From contig CAKVDW010000012.1 in NCBI GenBank assembly GCA_934728065.1, positions 1 to 64,000 of the forward strand: a stretch of DNA of 64,000 nt, read 5' to 3'. The stretch is from an uncultured Campylobacter sp. (GTDB taxonomy: Bacteria > Campylobacterota > Campylobacteria > Campylobacterales > Campylobacteraceae). The notes beneath the pieces were generated by a model, which saw only the letters and a program-made list of their open reading frames with translations, made no database searches and was not told the origin of the DNA. Each line of letters opens with the position of its first letter. Position 1 is the first letter of the stretch. The position numbers and the translations under genes were made by a program. Below are positions 17,071 through 26,194 of this stretch, piece after piece.

Positions 17071-19979
17071 AATATTTATACCCCACTTGCAACCAAAACT
17101 GCCGCCCTACTTCATAGCCCAAGCTAGGATTATAACTATATCCTGTATAACTTTGGGTATTGATGGTTGTATTTTTAGTATCTAAAATGTTAAAAATGTC
17201 TATATTGACATAAAGGCTGTGTTTGCCAAAAATTTTTCTTTCAACACCTACTCTCATATCCCACGAAAATGCAGTTGGAATTTTATATTTACCGTATTGG
17301 GTATAAGCCTTGTATTCTTCTTTATATTGAGATGCTGCTATTCCACTATTTCTTGGTGTTCTTCCTGCAAGTGATATTAAGGCTATGGCATTATAAGATG
17401 AGCGAAATCTAAAAAAGTTATTTAAGATGTAAGTGTTTCGTCCAAATTCAAATAAGTGCATACCTGTAAGTCTTAATGTATAAGGGCGGACAAAATTACT
17501 CGCTGGTCTTTGCGAGCTATGAATAAGCTCTCCATTATAAACTATAAGCTCATCTTCTGACATATCCCTTGAAACTTCAGTATAATCCACATAATTTCTC
17601 TTGACATTGGTAAAATCAAAGGCTAATAAAAGAAAATTTTCAGCCCCTAAAAATTTAAAAGGCTCGGTGTTTTGCGCGCTAAAAGTGATGACATTAGTCC
17701 AAGCCTTACCCTCATTTGTATAAGTATAGTAAGTATCTGCGTATCTTTCATCTTTTGGAAGTTTTCTGTAATCACTTCTTACCTGACGAATATCATCTTT
17801 ATTTTCCCTATAAATGTATTTTGTCTCAAATTTTAACCCCATAAAATCTTGCTGCAAACCAGCCATAAATTCATCAACATAAGGCACTTTAAGTTTATCA
17901 AATTTAGTTGAATTTTTAGAAATTTCATAACAGTCAGTCTTTTTAATCTCTTGCCCTAGTGCATTATAATAAACCCGATAACTTTGTGTCATCTGTTTGC
18001 CAGTTAATGGGTCGGTGTAAGTTCTTCTTTTTATTTCACTTCTTACATAAGGTTCGCACTCTTTATTTATATCCTCCCAAGATTTATCAGGCGAACTTCT
18101 ATAAAGAGTTTTTCTCAGACTGTTCATACCGTCGCTTAAGGCTAATCCTGTTATATTTCGTCCATAATAACGGTTTAGTCCAAAGGTTAATTGAGTATTA
18201 ATGCCCCCCCCCCCTATTGCTCCAAGGTGGCACATAGCTTAGAGAAAAACGGGGCGCACTAGTAAATTTTGACATATAAGTATCATAATCAAACCTTAAT
18301 CCACCACGAACATTAATAGTGCCAAATCCTTTAAATTTTATCGCAATATCATCTTGTAGAAAGTAAGCTAAGGCTTTATTGCTTACAGAAATTTTTCTTT
18401 TATCATCAAAGCGAGTGATAGAATCTATCCACTGCCCATACTTCCAAATAAGATATTTTCTACCATCACTCATAGTTCCTATTTCAAATGGGGCAGGATT
18501 TTGAGTATAAGCATAGCTTTCAAAACCCCTTACATCATAAGCCTTTGCTGTATCGCACCAGCTCATATCCGTATTTTGACAAAGAGCTTGTTGAGCTTGA
18601 GTCATAAAAGTTTGTGTTTTTACAGCAGAATCATAAGGCTTTGAAAATTTAAAATCAGAATACTGATAAGAAAGCTCTAAGCCCGTTGTTATGGTATGCA
18701 AGCTTAAACCAAGCTCAAAGGGCGTGAATTCTTGTGAAATAGTATTTGTAAGTGTTCTTTGCGTGCTTTTACTTGGTGCTTGTCCTCCACTTCTAACCCA
18801 ATTTGCCCAATTGCTCCACCTTTTAGAATCTGAAATTTGCCAATACTTCGTAGCACTAAAATTCGTCTCAGCCGAGTTTTCAAGTTGAGAATAACTCAGT
18901 GTATTTGTCAAAAAACCAAAGCTGTTATACCAAGAAATTTTAGAAGAAGCTTGATGACCACCTGAGGTGAAACTATAATAATCACCTTTTGTGCCTACCA
19001 TAAAACGATAATCATACTGTGGTGCGTAAGTATAACCAAATTCAATCTTTAAATTCTCACTCATATCATAATATCCCTTGATAAAATAATTATAAATTTC
19101 CCTCCTTTGATTTTGTTTTGCGGTAGCCGAGTCATCAGGATCTATTGGAGATGACTGATAAGCTCCTGAATTTCCTTTATAAGTATCATCACTCCTGCGA
19201 AGTGGTATAATGCTTATAGTGCTTGTGATAGAACCGATTAACGAAAATTTATCATTAATCTTGCTTTCTAAACTCATTCTTGCGAGATGTTTGATGAAAT
19301 TTGGTTGATTGCTATCATCATAAGAGTTGATAAATTCTTCTTTGTCTTGATTTTTATAAAGATGATAATTCGTAAGCGATAAAGAGCCGTTTAAAAAATC
19401 TTTGAAGTCTAAACCGCCATTTGCCTTGCCTTGAGTGATTTGATAGCTTATATCTGCTCCAAAATCTTTTTGGGGTCTTCTTGTCTGTGCTTCCACAACC
19501 CCACCTGTAAAGCCTCCATAAGCTGCTCCTATATTTGAATCTTGCACTTTTATGCTTTCTAAAAGACTTGTATCAATAGCTATGCCTTGAGAGCGTCCTG
19601 GAGCATTACCTATCCAAGAGCCTGTTCCTGCTGGGTCTAAATCATTATTCATATTTACCCCATCAAGCATAAAATTATTTTGATAATGAAGTCCCCCACT
19701 AATACTCACTTTTGCAGGGTCAATCTCACCTGGTGTGGAGGATTTGAGCTGGGAATTATCAAATTGAATATTGGGCAAAGTTCGCAAGATGCTTCCTATA
19801 TCGCCATTTCCGCTAGGATTAGCTTTTAAAAACTCTTTATTTATAGTTGCACTTGAATTATATTTTGAAGTATCATCAAGTTCAATTTCTATGCGTGTTT
19901 CTTCAAGTTTATAATTCTTAATATCCTCTTTTGCAAATACAAAAACAGCGATAAAAACTAAAGCGACTTCTTTTTTCAT
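17069..19979 (-). CDS. TonB-dependent receptor, phase-variable, out of frame as read
   Basis: A large outer-membrane receptor split into two open frames (18198-19979 and 17069-18235) that meet at a poly-G(11) tract. The first part holds the signal peptide, the plug with SISGGLHYQNNFMLDGVNMN and AAYGGFTGGVVEA, and the first half of the barrel. The second continues with LTFGLNRYYGRN and ends in WLQVGYKY. Ten G (or 13) would join them into 969 residues. It is a paralogue of the receptor at 4324-7017, which reads through the equivalent position without a G tract. As read, translation stops right after the tract (GGGH-stop), so the gene is OFF. The substrate is unknown; the neighbouring DUF305 lipoprotein suggests a metal. 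Confidence 0.9.
18204..18214 (-). repeat. poly-G(11) tract, OFF state
   Basis: Eleven C on the plus strand inside the second large TonB receptor, at about codon 592. Unusually for such tracts it lies deep in the barrel coding region rather than near the start. The upstream frame uses AGG and the downstream frame GGC at the tract ends, so a length of 10 restores the frame. Confidence 0.92.
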
Positions 19980-20130
19980 TAAAAACCTTGATTTAGAAAA
20001 ATTTTCTCAAAAAAATAATAACATAAAATTTCAAAATTTAATATAAATTTTTAAGTAAATTTATCATTTTTATTTTTATTTTTTTTATTAAATTTACTTA
20101 AATATTTCTATATAATGATATTTATTAATT

Positions 20131-20148
20131 TTTGATAATGATAAATTT
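20131..20148. promoter_or_regulatory. candidate Fur box upstream of the second large receptor
   Basis: TTTGATAATGATAAATTT contains two adjacent GATAAW hexamers, the building block of Fur boxes. It lies 152 bases before the receptor start. Candidate only, as the region is very AT-rich. Confidence 0.35.
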
Positions 20149-20235
20149 TTTAAAAAATTATAATTAATTTATGATAATTGTTTATTTTATATTTTGTATA
20201 AATTCCCAAAAATATAAATCAAAAAATTTATAAAA

Positions 20236-20256
20236 CTTGATTGACTTACACTAAAC
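20236..20256 (+). promoter_or_regulatory. HAIR-like HspR operator
   Basis: CTTGATT (20236-20242), seven bases, then ACTAAAC (20250-20256) matches the HspR-associated inverted repeat CTTGAGT-N7-ACTCAAG at 6 of 7 and 5 of 7 positions. It overlaps the -35 box of the cbpA promoter, where binding of HspR would block transcription, in keeping with known HspR autoregulation in C. jejuni. Confidence 0.45.
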
Positions 20257-20269
20257 TTTATGTTATAAT
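20241..20269 (+). promoter_or_regulatory. sigma-70 promoter of cbpA-hspR
   Basis: TTGACT (20241-20246), a 17-base spacer and TATAAT (20264-20269), 37 bases before the cbpA start. The consensus-like -35 is uncommon in Campylobacter and typical of its strong heat-shock promoters. Confidence 0.75.
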
Positions 20270-20305
20270 TGCCTAAATTTTTATAATCTTTAAGGACAAA
20301 ACATT

Positions 20306-21181
20306 ATGAGTAATAGCTTGTATGAGACTTTAGGCGTTTCAAAGGGCGCAAGTAACGATGAGATAAAAAAAGCTTATAGACGCCTTGCACGAAAATATCA
20401 CCCAGACATTAATAAAGAAAAAAATGCTGAAGAAAAATTTAAAGAAATCAACGCTGCTTATGAAATTTTAAGCGATGAACAAAAACGCGCTCAATATGAC
20501 AGATATGGGGATTCAATGTTTGGCGGGCAAAGCTTTAGCGACTTTTCTCGCAGCACAGGCGGAGCAAATTTAGACGAAATTTTACGCAATATTTTTGGCG
20601 GAGGTTTTGGGGGTTTTGGCGGTGGGGGCTTTAAATCAAGCTCTGGTTTTAAAAGTGGAAATTTTGACTTTGGTTTTGGCGAACAAGACTTAAATATCAA
20701 TGCTGAAATGCTCATACCCTTTGATATAGCTGTTTTAGGTGGAGAACAAAATATAAAGCTGAATGGAGAAAGCATTAAAATCAAAGTCCCTCACGGCATT
20801 AAAAATGGCGAAAAATTAAGAATTAGAGGCAAGGGCAAAATATCAGGCTCACAAAGAGGGGATTTAATCGTTCAAGTAAAGCTTGGAACAAGCGATGAGT
20901 ATGAAAGAGATGATGATGATTTGTATAAAAAGTGCGATATATCGCTAAAAACAGCACTTTTTGGAGGGAGCATTAAGATTAAAACTCCGCAAAAAGAAGT
21001 AGGCGTGAAAATTCCGCCAAATTCTAAAAATGGGCAAAAAATTCGCCTCAAAGGATATGGGGTGCAAAACCGCAAAACAGATATTTATGGGGATATGTAT
21101 CTTATATTAAATGTCATCTTGCCAAATACAGCAAACCTTGATGAAAAATTACTCAAAATTTTAGAAGAAAAGTTGCCATAA
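20306..21181 (+). CDS. cbpA: DnaJ-type co-chaperone CbpA
   Basis: J-protein of 291 residues that stimulates DnaK. J domain 1-70 with HPD at 32-34; G/F-rich linker at about 88-117; C-terminal substrate-binding domains with [17 protein letters not shown] and [15 protein letters not shown]. It lacks the DnaJ zinc finger, which separates CbpA from DnaJ. The ATG follows AAGGACAAAACATT. hspR follows after 11 bases, as in C. jejuni. Confidence 0.94.
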   Translation: MSNSLYETLGVSKGASNDEIKKAYRRLARKYHPDINKEKNAEEKFKEINAAYEILSDEQKRAQYDRYGDSMFGGQSFSDFSRSTGGANLDEILRNIFGGGFGGFGGGGFKSSSGFKSGNFDFGFGEQDLNINAEMLIPFDIAVLGGEQNIKLNGESIKIKVPHGIKNGEKLRIRGKGKISGSQRGDLIVQVKLGTSDEYERDDDDLYKKCDISLKTALFGGSIKIKTPQKEVGVKIPPNSKNGQKIRLKGYGVQNRKTDIYGDMYLILNVILPNTANLDEKLLKILEEKLP

Positions 21182-21192
21182 AAGGAAAGAAA

Positions 21193-21570
21193 ATGGAACA
21201 TAATTATGAAGAACCTGTTTATCTCATCTCTGTTGTAGCTAAAGTTTTAAGCATACATCCTCAAACTTTGAGGCAGTATGAAAGAGAGGGGCTTGTTGAG
21301 CCAAGCAGAACAGATGGCAAAATGCGTCTTTATTCGCAAAAAGACATTGACCGCATTAAACTTATCTTGCGTTTAACGCGTGATATGGGTGTGAATTTAG
21401 CAGGTGTTGATGTGATTTTAAAGCTTAAAAACCAAATCAATGAATTTGAAAGCTTGATAGATGAACTTCGCCTTGAACTGCATAAATTTCAAGGTGGAAA
21501 TGGTAATGCCGTCATCAAACACACCAACAGTTTTGATTTGATTTTTTATGATGATAAAAAAAAGCATTAG
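21193..21570 (+). CDS. hspR: heat-shock repressor HspR (MerR family)
   Basis: A 125-residue MerR-type repressor. The winged helix (about 8-80) has the typical HPQTLRQYEREGLVEPSRT, followed by a coiled dimerisation helix (about 80-110). HspR represses chaperone operons in Campylobacter and Helicobacter. It is co-transcribed with cbpA, and its probable operator lies over the shared promoter. Confidence 0.95.
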   Translation: MEHNYEEPVYLISVVAKVLSIHPQTLRQYEREGLVEPSRTDGKMRLYSQKDIDRIKLILRLTRDMGVNLAGVDVILKLKNQINEFESLIDELRLELHKFQGGNGNAVIKHTNSFDLIFYDDKKKH

Positions 21571-21578
21571 GATAGAGC

Positions 21579-23024
21579 GTGGAAGCGTATATTTTAATCT
21601 CAGCTTCACTTTTTTTAGCCTGCGTTATTTTTTCTAAATTTGGAGATAAATACGGCATTCCCGTCTTACTTATATTTATCTTTGTAGGAATGTTCGCTGG
21701 AAGTGAGGGTGTTTTTAAGATTGATTTTGACAATGTTAAAATCACCCAAGACATAGGTATGCTTTGTCTCATACTCATACTCTTTTCTGGGGGCTTTGAT
21801 ACAAGTTTTAAGCTCGTGCGTCCTGTGCTTAAAGAAGGCATAGTTTTAGCAACCTTTGGCGTTGTGCTAACAGCAGCCTTTATAGCATTGTTGTGTTATT
21901 ACTGTTTTGGTTTTTCCTTTAACGATGCCTTACTTTTAGGAGTGATAATCAGCTCCACAGACGCTGCTGCTGTTTTTGCCATAATGCGAAGCAAGGGATT
22001 AAGGCTTAAAAATAACATTGCGCCTTTGCTTGAACTTGAAAGCGGCTCAAACGACCCTATGGCGATATTTTTAACCATAACAGTTATAGAAATGATAACC
22101 CTTTCACAAACCCCAACTGTTGGGGATTTTATCTTAACTATGCTTACACAGTTTATTTTAGCCTTTGTTTGCGCTTATATCTTTGGGCTTTTAATGCCTT
22201 TTATCATCAATAAACTTAAGCTGGACTCATCGGGTCTTTATCCTGTTTTTACGCTTTCTTGGGTATTTTTAGCCTTTGCCCTAAGTCAAAAGCTTGGCGC
22301 GAATGGATATTTGTGCGTTTATTTGCTTGGCATTGTGGCAAATACCAAAGAATTTGCCAGCAAGGTGAGTTTGATTAGATTCCACGACAGCGTAGCGTGG
22401 TTAGCTCAAGTGGTCATTTTCGTAACTTTGGGCTTGCTTGTAGTTCCATCTCAGCTTGGAAGTGTTGCCCTGCTTGGATTAGGAGTTGCCTTTGCAACTA
22501 TGTTTGTCGCTCGTCCTATGGCTGTGTTTTTAAGTCTTTTATTTTTTCGCAAATTCAACACAAAAGAAAAGGTTTTTATTTCTTGGGTAGGACTTCGTGG
22601 CACTGTGCCTATTATATTAGCTACTTATCCTTTAGCGGCTAATGTCGAAAGTGCTTCATTTATCTTTAACATAGTCTTTTTCATCGTCCTTTTGTCAGTG
22701 CTTTTACAAGGCATAATGCTCAATCCTCTTGCCAAGTTTTTAGAGCTTAATGAAGGTGAGCAAAAGACATTAAGCACGAATTTGCCTATATCTTATAGCA
22801 CTTTTAGACAATACATTCTCAAAGAAGAATCAAGTGTCATCGGTAAAAATATCGCCGAACTTAACTTAAGTGGCGAGTTTATCATACTCATCGTAAAAAG
22901 ACAGGGTGAATACATAAAAGCAAGCGGCTCTTTAATCTTTGAGCCAAATGACTTATTACTCATACTTTGCGATGATGAGGTTATCTTTGAAGAAAATATT
23001 AAAAATTTCGAGTCAGAACAATGA
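21579..23024 (+). CDS. cation/H+ antiporter (CvrA/NhaP2-like) with C-terminal RCK domain
   Basis: A 481-residue inner-membrane antiporter with about 12 hydrophobic segments. SSTDAAAVFAIMR and ELESGSNDPMAIF are the ion-binding blocks of the CPA family. The C-terminal 85 residues form a TrkA-C/RCK-type regulatory domain (GKNIAELNL...EPNDLLLILCDD). K+ or Na+ is the likely ion. The start is a GTG after AGGATAGAGC. The hspR-to-antiporter order matches C. jejuni, where it is called kefB. Confidence 0.88.
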   Translation: MEAYILISASLFLACVIFSKFGDKYGIPVLLIFIFVGMFAGSEGVFKIDFDNVKITQDIGMLCLILILFSGGFDTSFKLVRPVLKEGIVLATFGVVLTAAFIALLCYYCFGFSFNDALLLGVIISSTDAAAVFAIMRSKGLRLKNNIAPLLELESGSNDPMAIFLTITVIEMITLSQTPTVGDFILTMLTQFILAFVCAYIFGLLMPFIINKLKLDSSGLYPVFTLSWVFLAFALSQKLGANGYLCVYLLGIVANTKEFASKVSLIRFHDSVAWLAQVVIFVTLGLLVVPSQLGSVALLGLGVAFATMFVARPMAVFLSLLFFRKFNTKEKVFISWVGLRGTVPIILATYPLAANVESASFIFNIVFFIVLLSVLLQGIMLNPLAKFLELNEGEQKTLSTNLPISYSTFRQYILKEESSVIGKNIAELNLSGEFIILIVKRQGEYIKASGSLIFEPNDLLLILCDDEVIFEENIKNFESEQ

Positions 23025-23347
23025 AAGATGAAAAATCCGCAAGAACTCGCTATATAAGAAATTTGGAAAAATTTTACCGACTTTCAGCGAGTGCTTTAAA
23101 AAAAGAAGATTTTGACAAAGAGCTTTTTAATCAAAGGGTTTTAAAAAATGCAGAATTTTTTAAAAAAAGTCCGCCCGTGCAGCTTAACTCTGCTTACACC
23201 AAAGAACTTGAAAGCTTTGTAAATGCTTGTTTGAGCTTAAATTTAAACAAGCAAGAGTTGATAAATAAAGCCAACTCACTTGACAAGCTTAAAAACACGC
23301 AAAATTACAAAAAAAGCAAACACAAAAACAAATTCGAGGATTATTAA
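23021..23347 (+). CDS. conserved hypothetical protein (108 aa)
   Basis: I do not recognise a domain. The protein is basic (many Lys) and hydrophilic, with no signal or membrane segment, and is predicted helical. It overlaps the antiporter stop by four bases (ATGA) and stops directly before the next start, so it is translated as part of the same operon. A gene of this size at this position is present in C. jejuni, as I recall. Confidence 0.75.
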   Translation: MKDEKSARTRYIRNLEKFYRLSASALKKEDFDKELFNQRVLKNAEFFKKSPPVQLNSAYTKELESFVNACLSLNLNKQELINKANSLDKLKNTQNYKKSKHKNKFEDY

Positions 23348-23974
23348 ATGATAAATGTTATTTTTGATATGGACGGCACGCTCATAAATAGCTCAAATGC
23401 TATTTGTTCGGCAGTAAATGAGATAAGGCAAGATTTAAATTTAAAGACTTTAGAGCATAAATTTATTATGCAAACTATAAACACGCCGGGGAAAGATTGG
23501 GCGAAAATCCTTTACAATATCGATAATTTTGAGCATAGCACCTTTAAAGAAGGCTTTGAAAAATACTTTATAAAACATTACAAACAAAGCGTTATACTTT
23601 ATGATGGTGTTTTAAAGGTGCTTGAGTTTTTAAAAGATAAAAACTGCTTTATCGCCATAGCCACAAATGCTCCACAAAGCTCATTAAGCACGGTTTTAGA
23701 AAAACACAACATACTGCCCTACTTTGACAAGGCACTTGGAGTAAGCTTTGACATAGAACCAAAACCAAGTCCTATGATGTTAAAACGCATACAAGCTGAA
23801 GCTAAATTTAATAAAACTATCTTTGTGGGCGACAGTGCCAAAGATAAACTCGCCGCACAAAATGCCAACATACCTTACATTCACGCTAAATGGGGCGAGG
23901 ACAAATGCGAAAAAGATGAATTTACAAATGCTGATGAGTTGATAAAACTCATTCAAGATTTTATAAATTTATAA
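23348..23974 (+). CDS. HAD-family phosphatase (phosphoglycolate phosphatase-like)
   Basis: A 208-residue cytosolic HAD hydrolase. Motif I is D7-M-D9-G-T-L, motif II the Thr in ATNAP near residue 103, motif III the Lys in EPKPSPMML, and motif IV VGDSAKD. An alpha-helical cap at about 17-80 places it in subfamily IA with Gph-type enzymes; the substrate is uncertain. It is the last gene of the cbpA-side operon. Confidence 0.85.
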   Translation: MINVIFDMDGTLINSSNAICSAVNEIRQDLNLKTLEHKFIMQTINTPGKDWAKILYNIDNFEHSTFKEGFEKYFIKHYKQSVILYDGVLKVLEFLKDKNCFIAIATNAPQSSLSTVLEKHNILPYFDKALGVSFDIEPKPSPMMLKRIQAEAKFNKTIFVGDSAKDKLAAQNANIPYIHAKWGEDKCEKDEFTNADELIKLIQDFINL

Positions 23975-24086
23975 TCACAAGTTCTTGTATTAAGTTGGCA
24001 CTTGCCTAATTTTCTTTTTTGGATAAAAATAAATCAAATTTTAAAACCGAAAATGCACAAAACGCAAAAAATGGTAAATATTATTT

Positions 24087-24101
24087 TGATAACAATTAAT
24101 A
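24087..24101 (+). promoter_or_regulatory. candidate Fur box (receptor copy A)
   Basis: TGATAACAATTAATA matches TGATAATnATTATCA at 11 of 14 positions. It lies 66 bases before the receptor start and is also present in copy B, there with 12 of 14 matches. Confidence 0.4.
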
Positions 24102-24166
24102 AATTTAATTTTATTTTAAGAAAAATTAATTAAAATTTGATATTTATTATAATTTTAGGAGTAAAA

Positions 24167-26185
24167 ATGAAAAAACAATTCAGTTTAGCCTTGATTTGCA
24201 CAAGTTTCTTGTTTGCCCAGCAAGATACTGCAAACTCTCAAGGGGGGGGGGCTTATAAGTTAGAAAAGTCCGTTATATCTGCAACACTGTCTGATTTTAC
24301 GCTTGAACAACAAAGCAAAAGTATAAGTGTTTTAGATGAAAAAACCTTGCTTGAAACAGGTGGTGGCACAGGTGGAGTTCAATCTACACTAGAACAAGCT
24401 CCGGGTATATTGTATTCTCGTTTTGGTGGCTTGGGTGGCACTATATATGTTCGTGGCTTAAATTCAAGTTCTGATACCACTATGATAACCATTGATGAAA
24501 CAAGAGTTCTTGGTAGGGCTGTTTTAGAATATAATGTATTTGACTTAAATTCAATAGATAGCATAGAAATTATTAGAGGTCCAGCTTCAGCCTTGTTTGG
24601 CTCAAACGCAATGAATGGCGTGATAAATTTTAAATCTAGGCGTTTTAAAGGCGATATCAATCAAGCTTTTAATTTAGGGCTTAAACTAAGAAATTTAGAG
24701 TATTCAAGTGTAAATAATGGCTTTGGTGGTAGGCTTGAAGTTATAGGCGGTGGTAACGGTTTTGACATTTTAATGGGCTTAAATGGTAAAATGGGACAAG
24801 ATTATAGGACACCTGATGGTGTTATAGAGCATTCAAAATATAATCTTGCAGGTTTTGATTGGAATATAGGCTATACCACAAAAAATGATATAAGATATTA
24901 CACTCAAGGTCGTTTGGCAAGAGTAATGAGTGAAAATGCTGGTGGAAGAAGAGTTCCTGCTGTAATGGCTTGGACAAAAGAGGATCCTCTAACTGAACTT
25001 TATTTAAAAGGTGGCTTAGAAGCCTATAACATCGGCTTTGCTGAAAAAATGGATGCTTTTGTGTATTGGAGGCGTTATGATACAGATTTATATAATTATA
25101 CAAAAGCTGGTAGCGTTGCCCACAAAGAAGTTAAAAATAGTGATTATGTAGGCGGTCGCTTGGCTTTTAGAACGCAACTTGATAAACATAATTTAGGCTA
25201 TGGACTTGATACAACACAAACCATAACTTCAACTCGCAACAAAACAAATGGGGTCGTTGAGCCAGATAGTGCGCCAACTGCACAAAGTGAGATAGGACTT
25301 TTCTTAAAAGATGATTTTACAGCCACTGAAAATCTACTTCTTTCAGCTTCTGTAAGGGGGGATTATGTGTATGCGGTTATGGGAGGCGAACAAAGAAATT
25401 CAAGTGATACAAATGCCATTACAGGTTCTTTGGGTGCTGTTTATTTTTTCACCCCAAATTTTAGCTCAGCTTTAAATTTAAGTAGAAATTTCCTAGCTCC
25501 TTGGGTTGGTTATAAACTTTCAAGCCAAACTCCTGTTATAACACAAACTTCGACTTTGCCAAACCCAAATTTAAGCCCTGAATATTCGCATACTGCTGAG
25601 TTAAGTTTTAGATATAGCAATGAAAAAAATGAATTTCAAGTAACAGGATACAAAACAGAATACACGGATAAAATCACAGCAGTGCGACTTGCAGATGGAA
25701 ACTCGCAGTATCAAAATGTAGGACAGTCCTATATACAAGGCATTGAATGGCAAGGACAGTTTAATTTTTTCAACGATTTTACCTTTGCCTTTCTTGGAAC
25801 AGCACTTTATGGACACAATAAAACAGATGATAAACCTTTACCATACATAGCTCCACTTTATGGGCGAATTTCTTTGCAGTATGATATGCCTTGGGGTTAC
25901 ATTAAGGTGCAAGAAAGGGCTTATCAGGGTAAATCTCGTATAGATGAAAGCGAAGAAAAAAAGACAAAATCTTATGCTATGACTGATATATTTGTAAATT
26001 TTGATTTAGGATATTTAGCAAATTCTATGAAAGCTATGAGTTTAAATTTTGGTATTGAAAATGTTTTTGACAAAAAGGCTACAAAACCCACAACAATAAG
26101 CATTCCAACCTTAATAACATCAAGAACAAATCCGCTTTTAGAACCTGGCATTAACTTCTTTGTTAAGTATTCTTATAATTATTGA
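24167..26185 (+). CDS. TonB-dependent receptor, phase-variable, in frame
   Basis: A 672-residue outer-membrane receptor for a siderophore, haem or other metal chelate. Signal peptide 1-17 (ending LFAQ), poly-G(10) at codons 26-29, plug about 40-165 with YVRGLNSS and IEIIRGPASALFGSNAMNGVI, then a 22-strand-type barrel ending in FVKYSYNY. The ATG at 24167 follows TTAGGAGT; an in-frame start 30 bases upstream has no ribosome site and would precede the signal peptide. The gene is ON at 10 G. A binding-protein gene follows after nine bases. Its C-terminal third shares YDMPWGYIKVQERAYQG with the receptor at 27872. Confidence 0.93.
   Translation: MKKQFSLALICTSFLFAQQDTANSQGGGAYKLEKSVISATLSDFTLEQQSKSISVLDEKTLLETGGGTGGVQSTLEQAPGILYSRFGGLGGTIYVRGLNSSSDTTMITIDETRVLGRAVLEYNVFDLNSIDSIEIIRGPASALFGSNAMNGVINFKSRRFKGDINQAFNLGLKLRNLEYSSVNNGFGGRLEVIGGGNGFDILMGLNGKMGQDYRTPDGVIEHSKYNLAGFDWNIGYTTKNDIRYYTQGRLARVMSENAGGRRVPAVMAWTKEDPLTELYLKGGLEAYNIGFAEKMDAFVYWRRYDTDLYNYTKAGSVAHKEVKNSDYVGGRLAFRTQLDKHNLGYGLDTTQTITSTRNKTNGVVEPDSAPTAQSEIGLFLKDDFTATENLLLSASVRGDYVYAVMGGEQRNSSDTNAITGSLGAVYFFTPNFSSALNLSRNFLAPWVGYKLSSQTPVITQTSTLPNPNLSPEYSHTAELSFRYSNEKNEFQVTGYKTEYTDKITAVRLADGNSQYQNVGQSYIQGIEWQGQFNFFNDFTFAFLGTALYGHNKTDDKPLPYIAPLYGRISLQYDMPWGYIKVQERAYQGKSRIDESEEKKTKSYAMTDIFVNFDLGYLANSMKAMSLNFGIENVFDKKATKPTTISIPTLITSRTNPLLEPGINFFVKYSYNY
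24242..24251 (+). repeat. poly-G(10) tract, ON state
   Basis: Ten G directly after the signal peptide of the receptor. The length 10 keeps signal peptide and plug in one frame; 9 or 11 would truncate the protein after about 30 residues. Confidence 0.92.
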
Positions 26186-26194
26186 GGAAGGTTT

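Larger units (their letters stand above)
19980..20305. promoter_or_regulatory. 326-bp divergent AT-rich control region (receptor / cbpA)
   Basis: No gene is visible. The part towards the receptor is a run of A/T-rich sequence with AATTTACTTAAATAT (near 20091), which also occurs upstream of the paralogous receptor. A Fur-like GATAATGATAAA lies at 20134-20145. The part towards cbpA carries the sigma-70 promoter and HspR-box-like element listed separately. Confidence 0.5.
24078..24251 (+). repeat. duplicated 5' module, copy A (promoter, signal peptide, poly-G)
   Basis: This 174-bp segment is about 95 % identical by eye to 27782-27957. It includes the Fur-like site, the leader, the first 25 codons and the G tract of the receptor gene. 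Beyond the tract the two genes diverge strongly. Confidence 0.9.
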
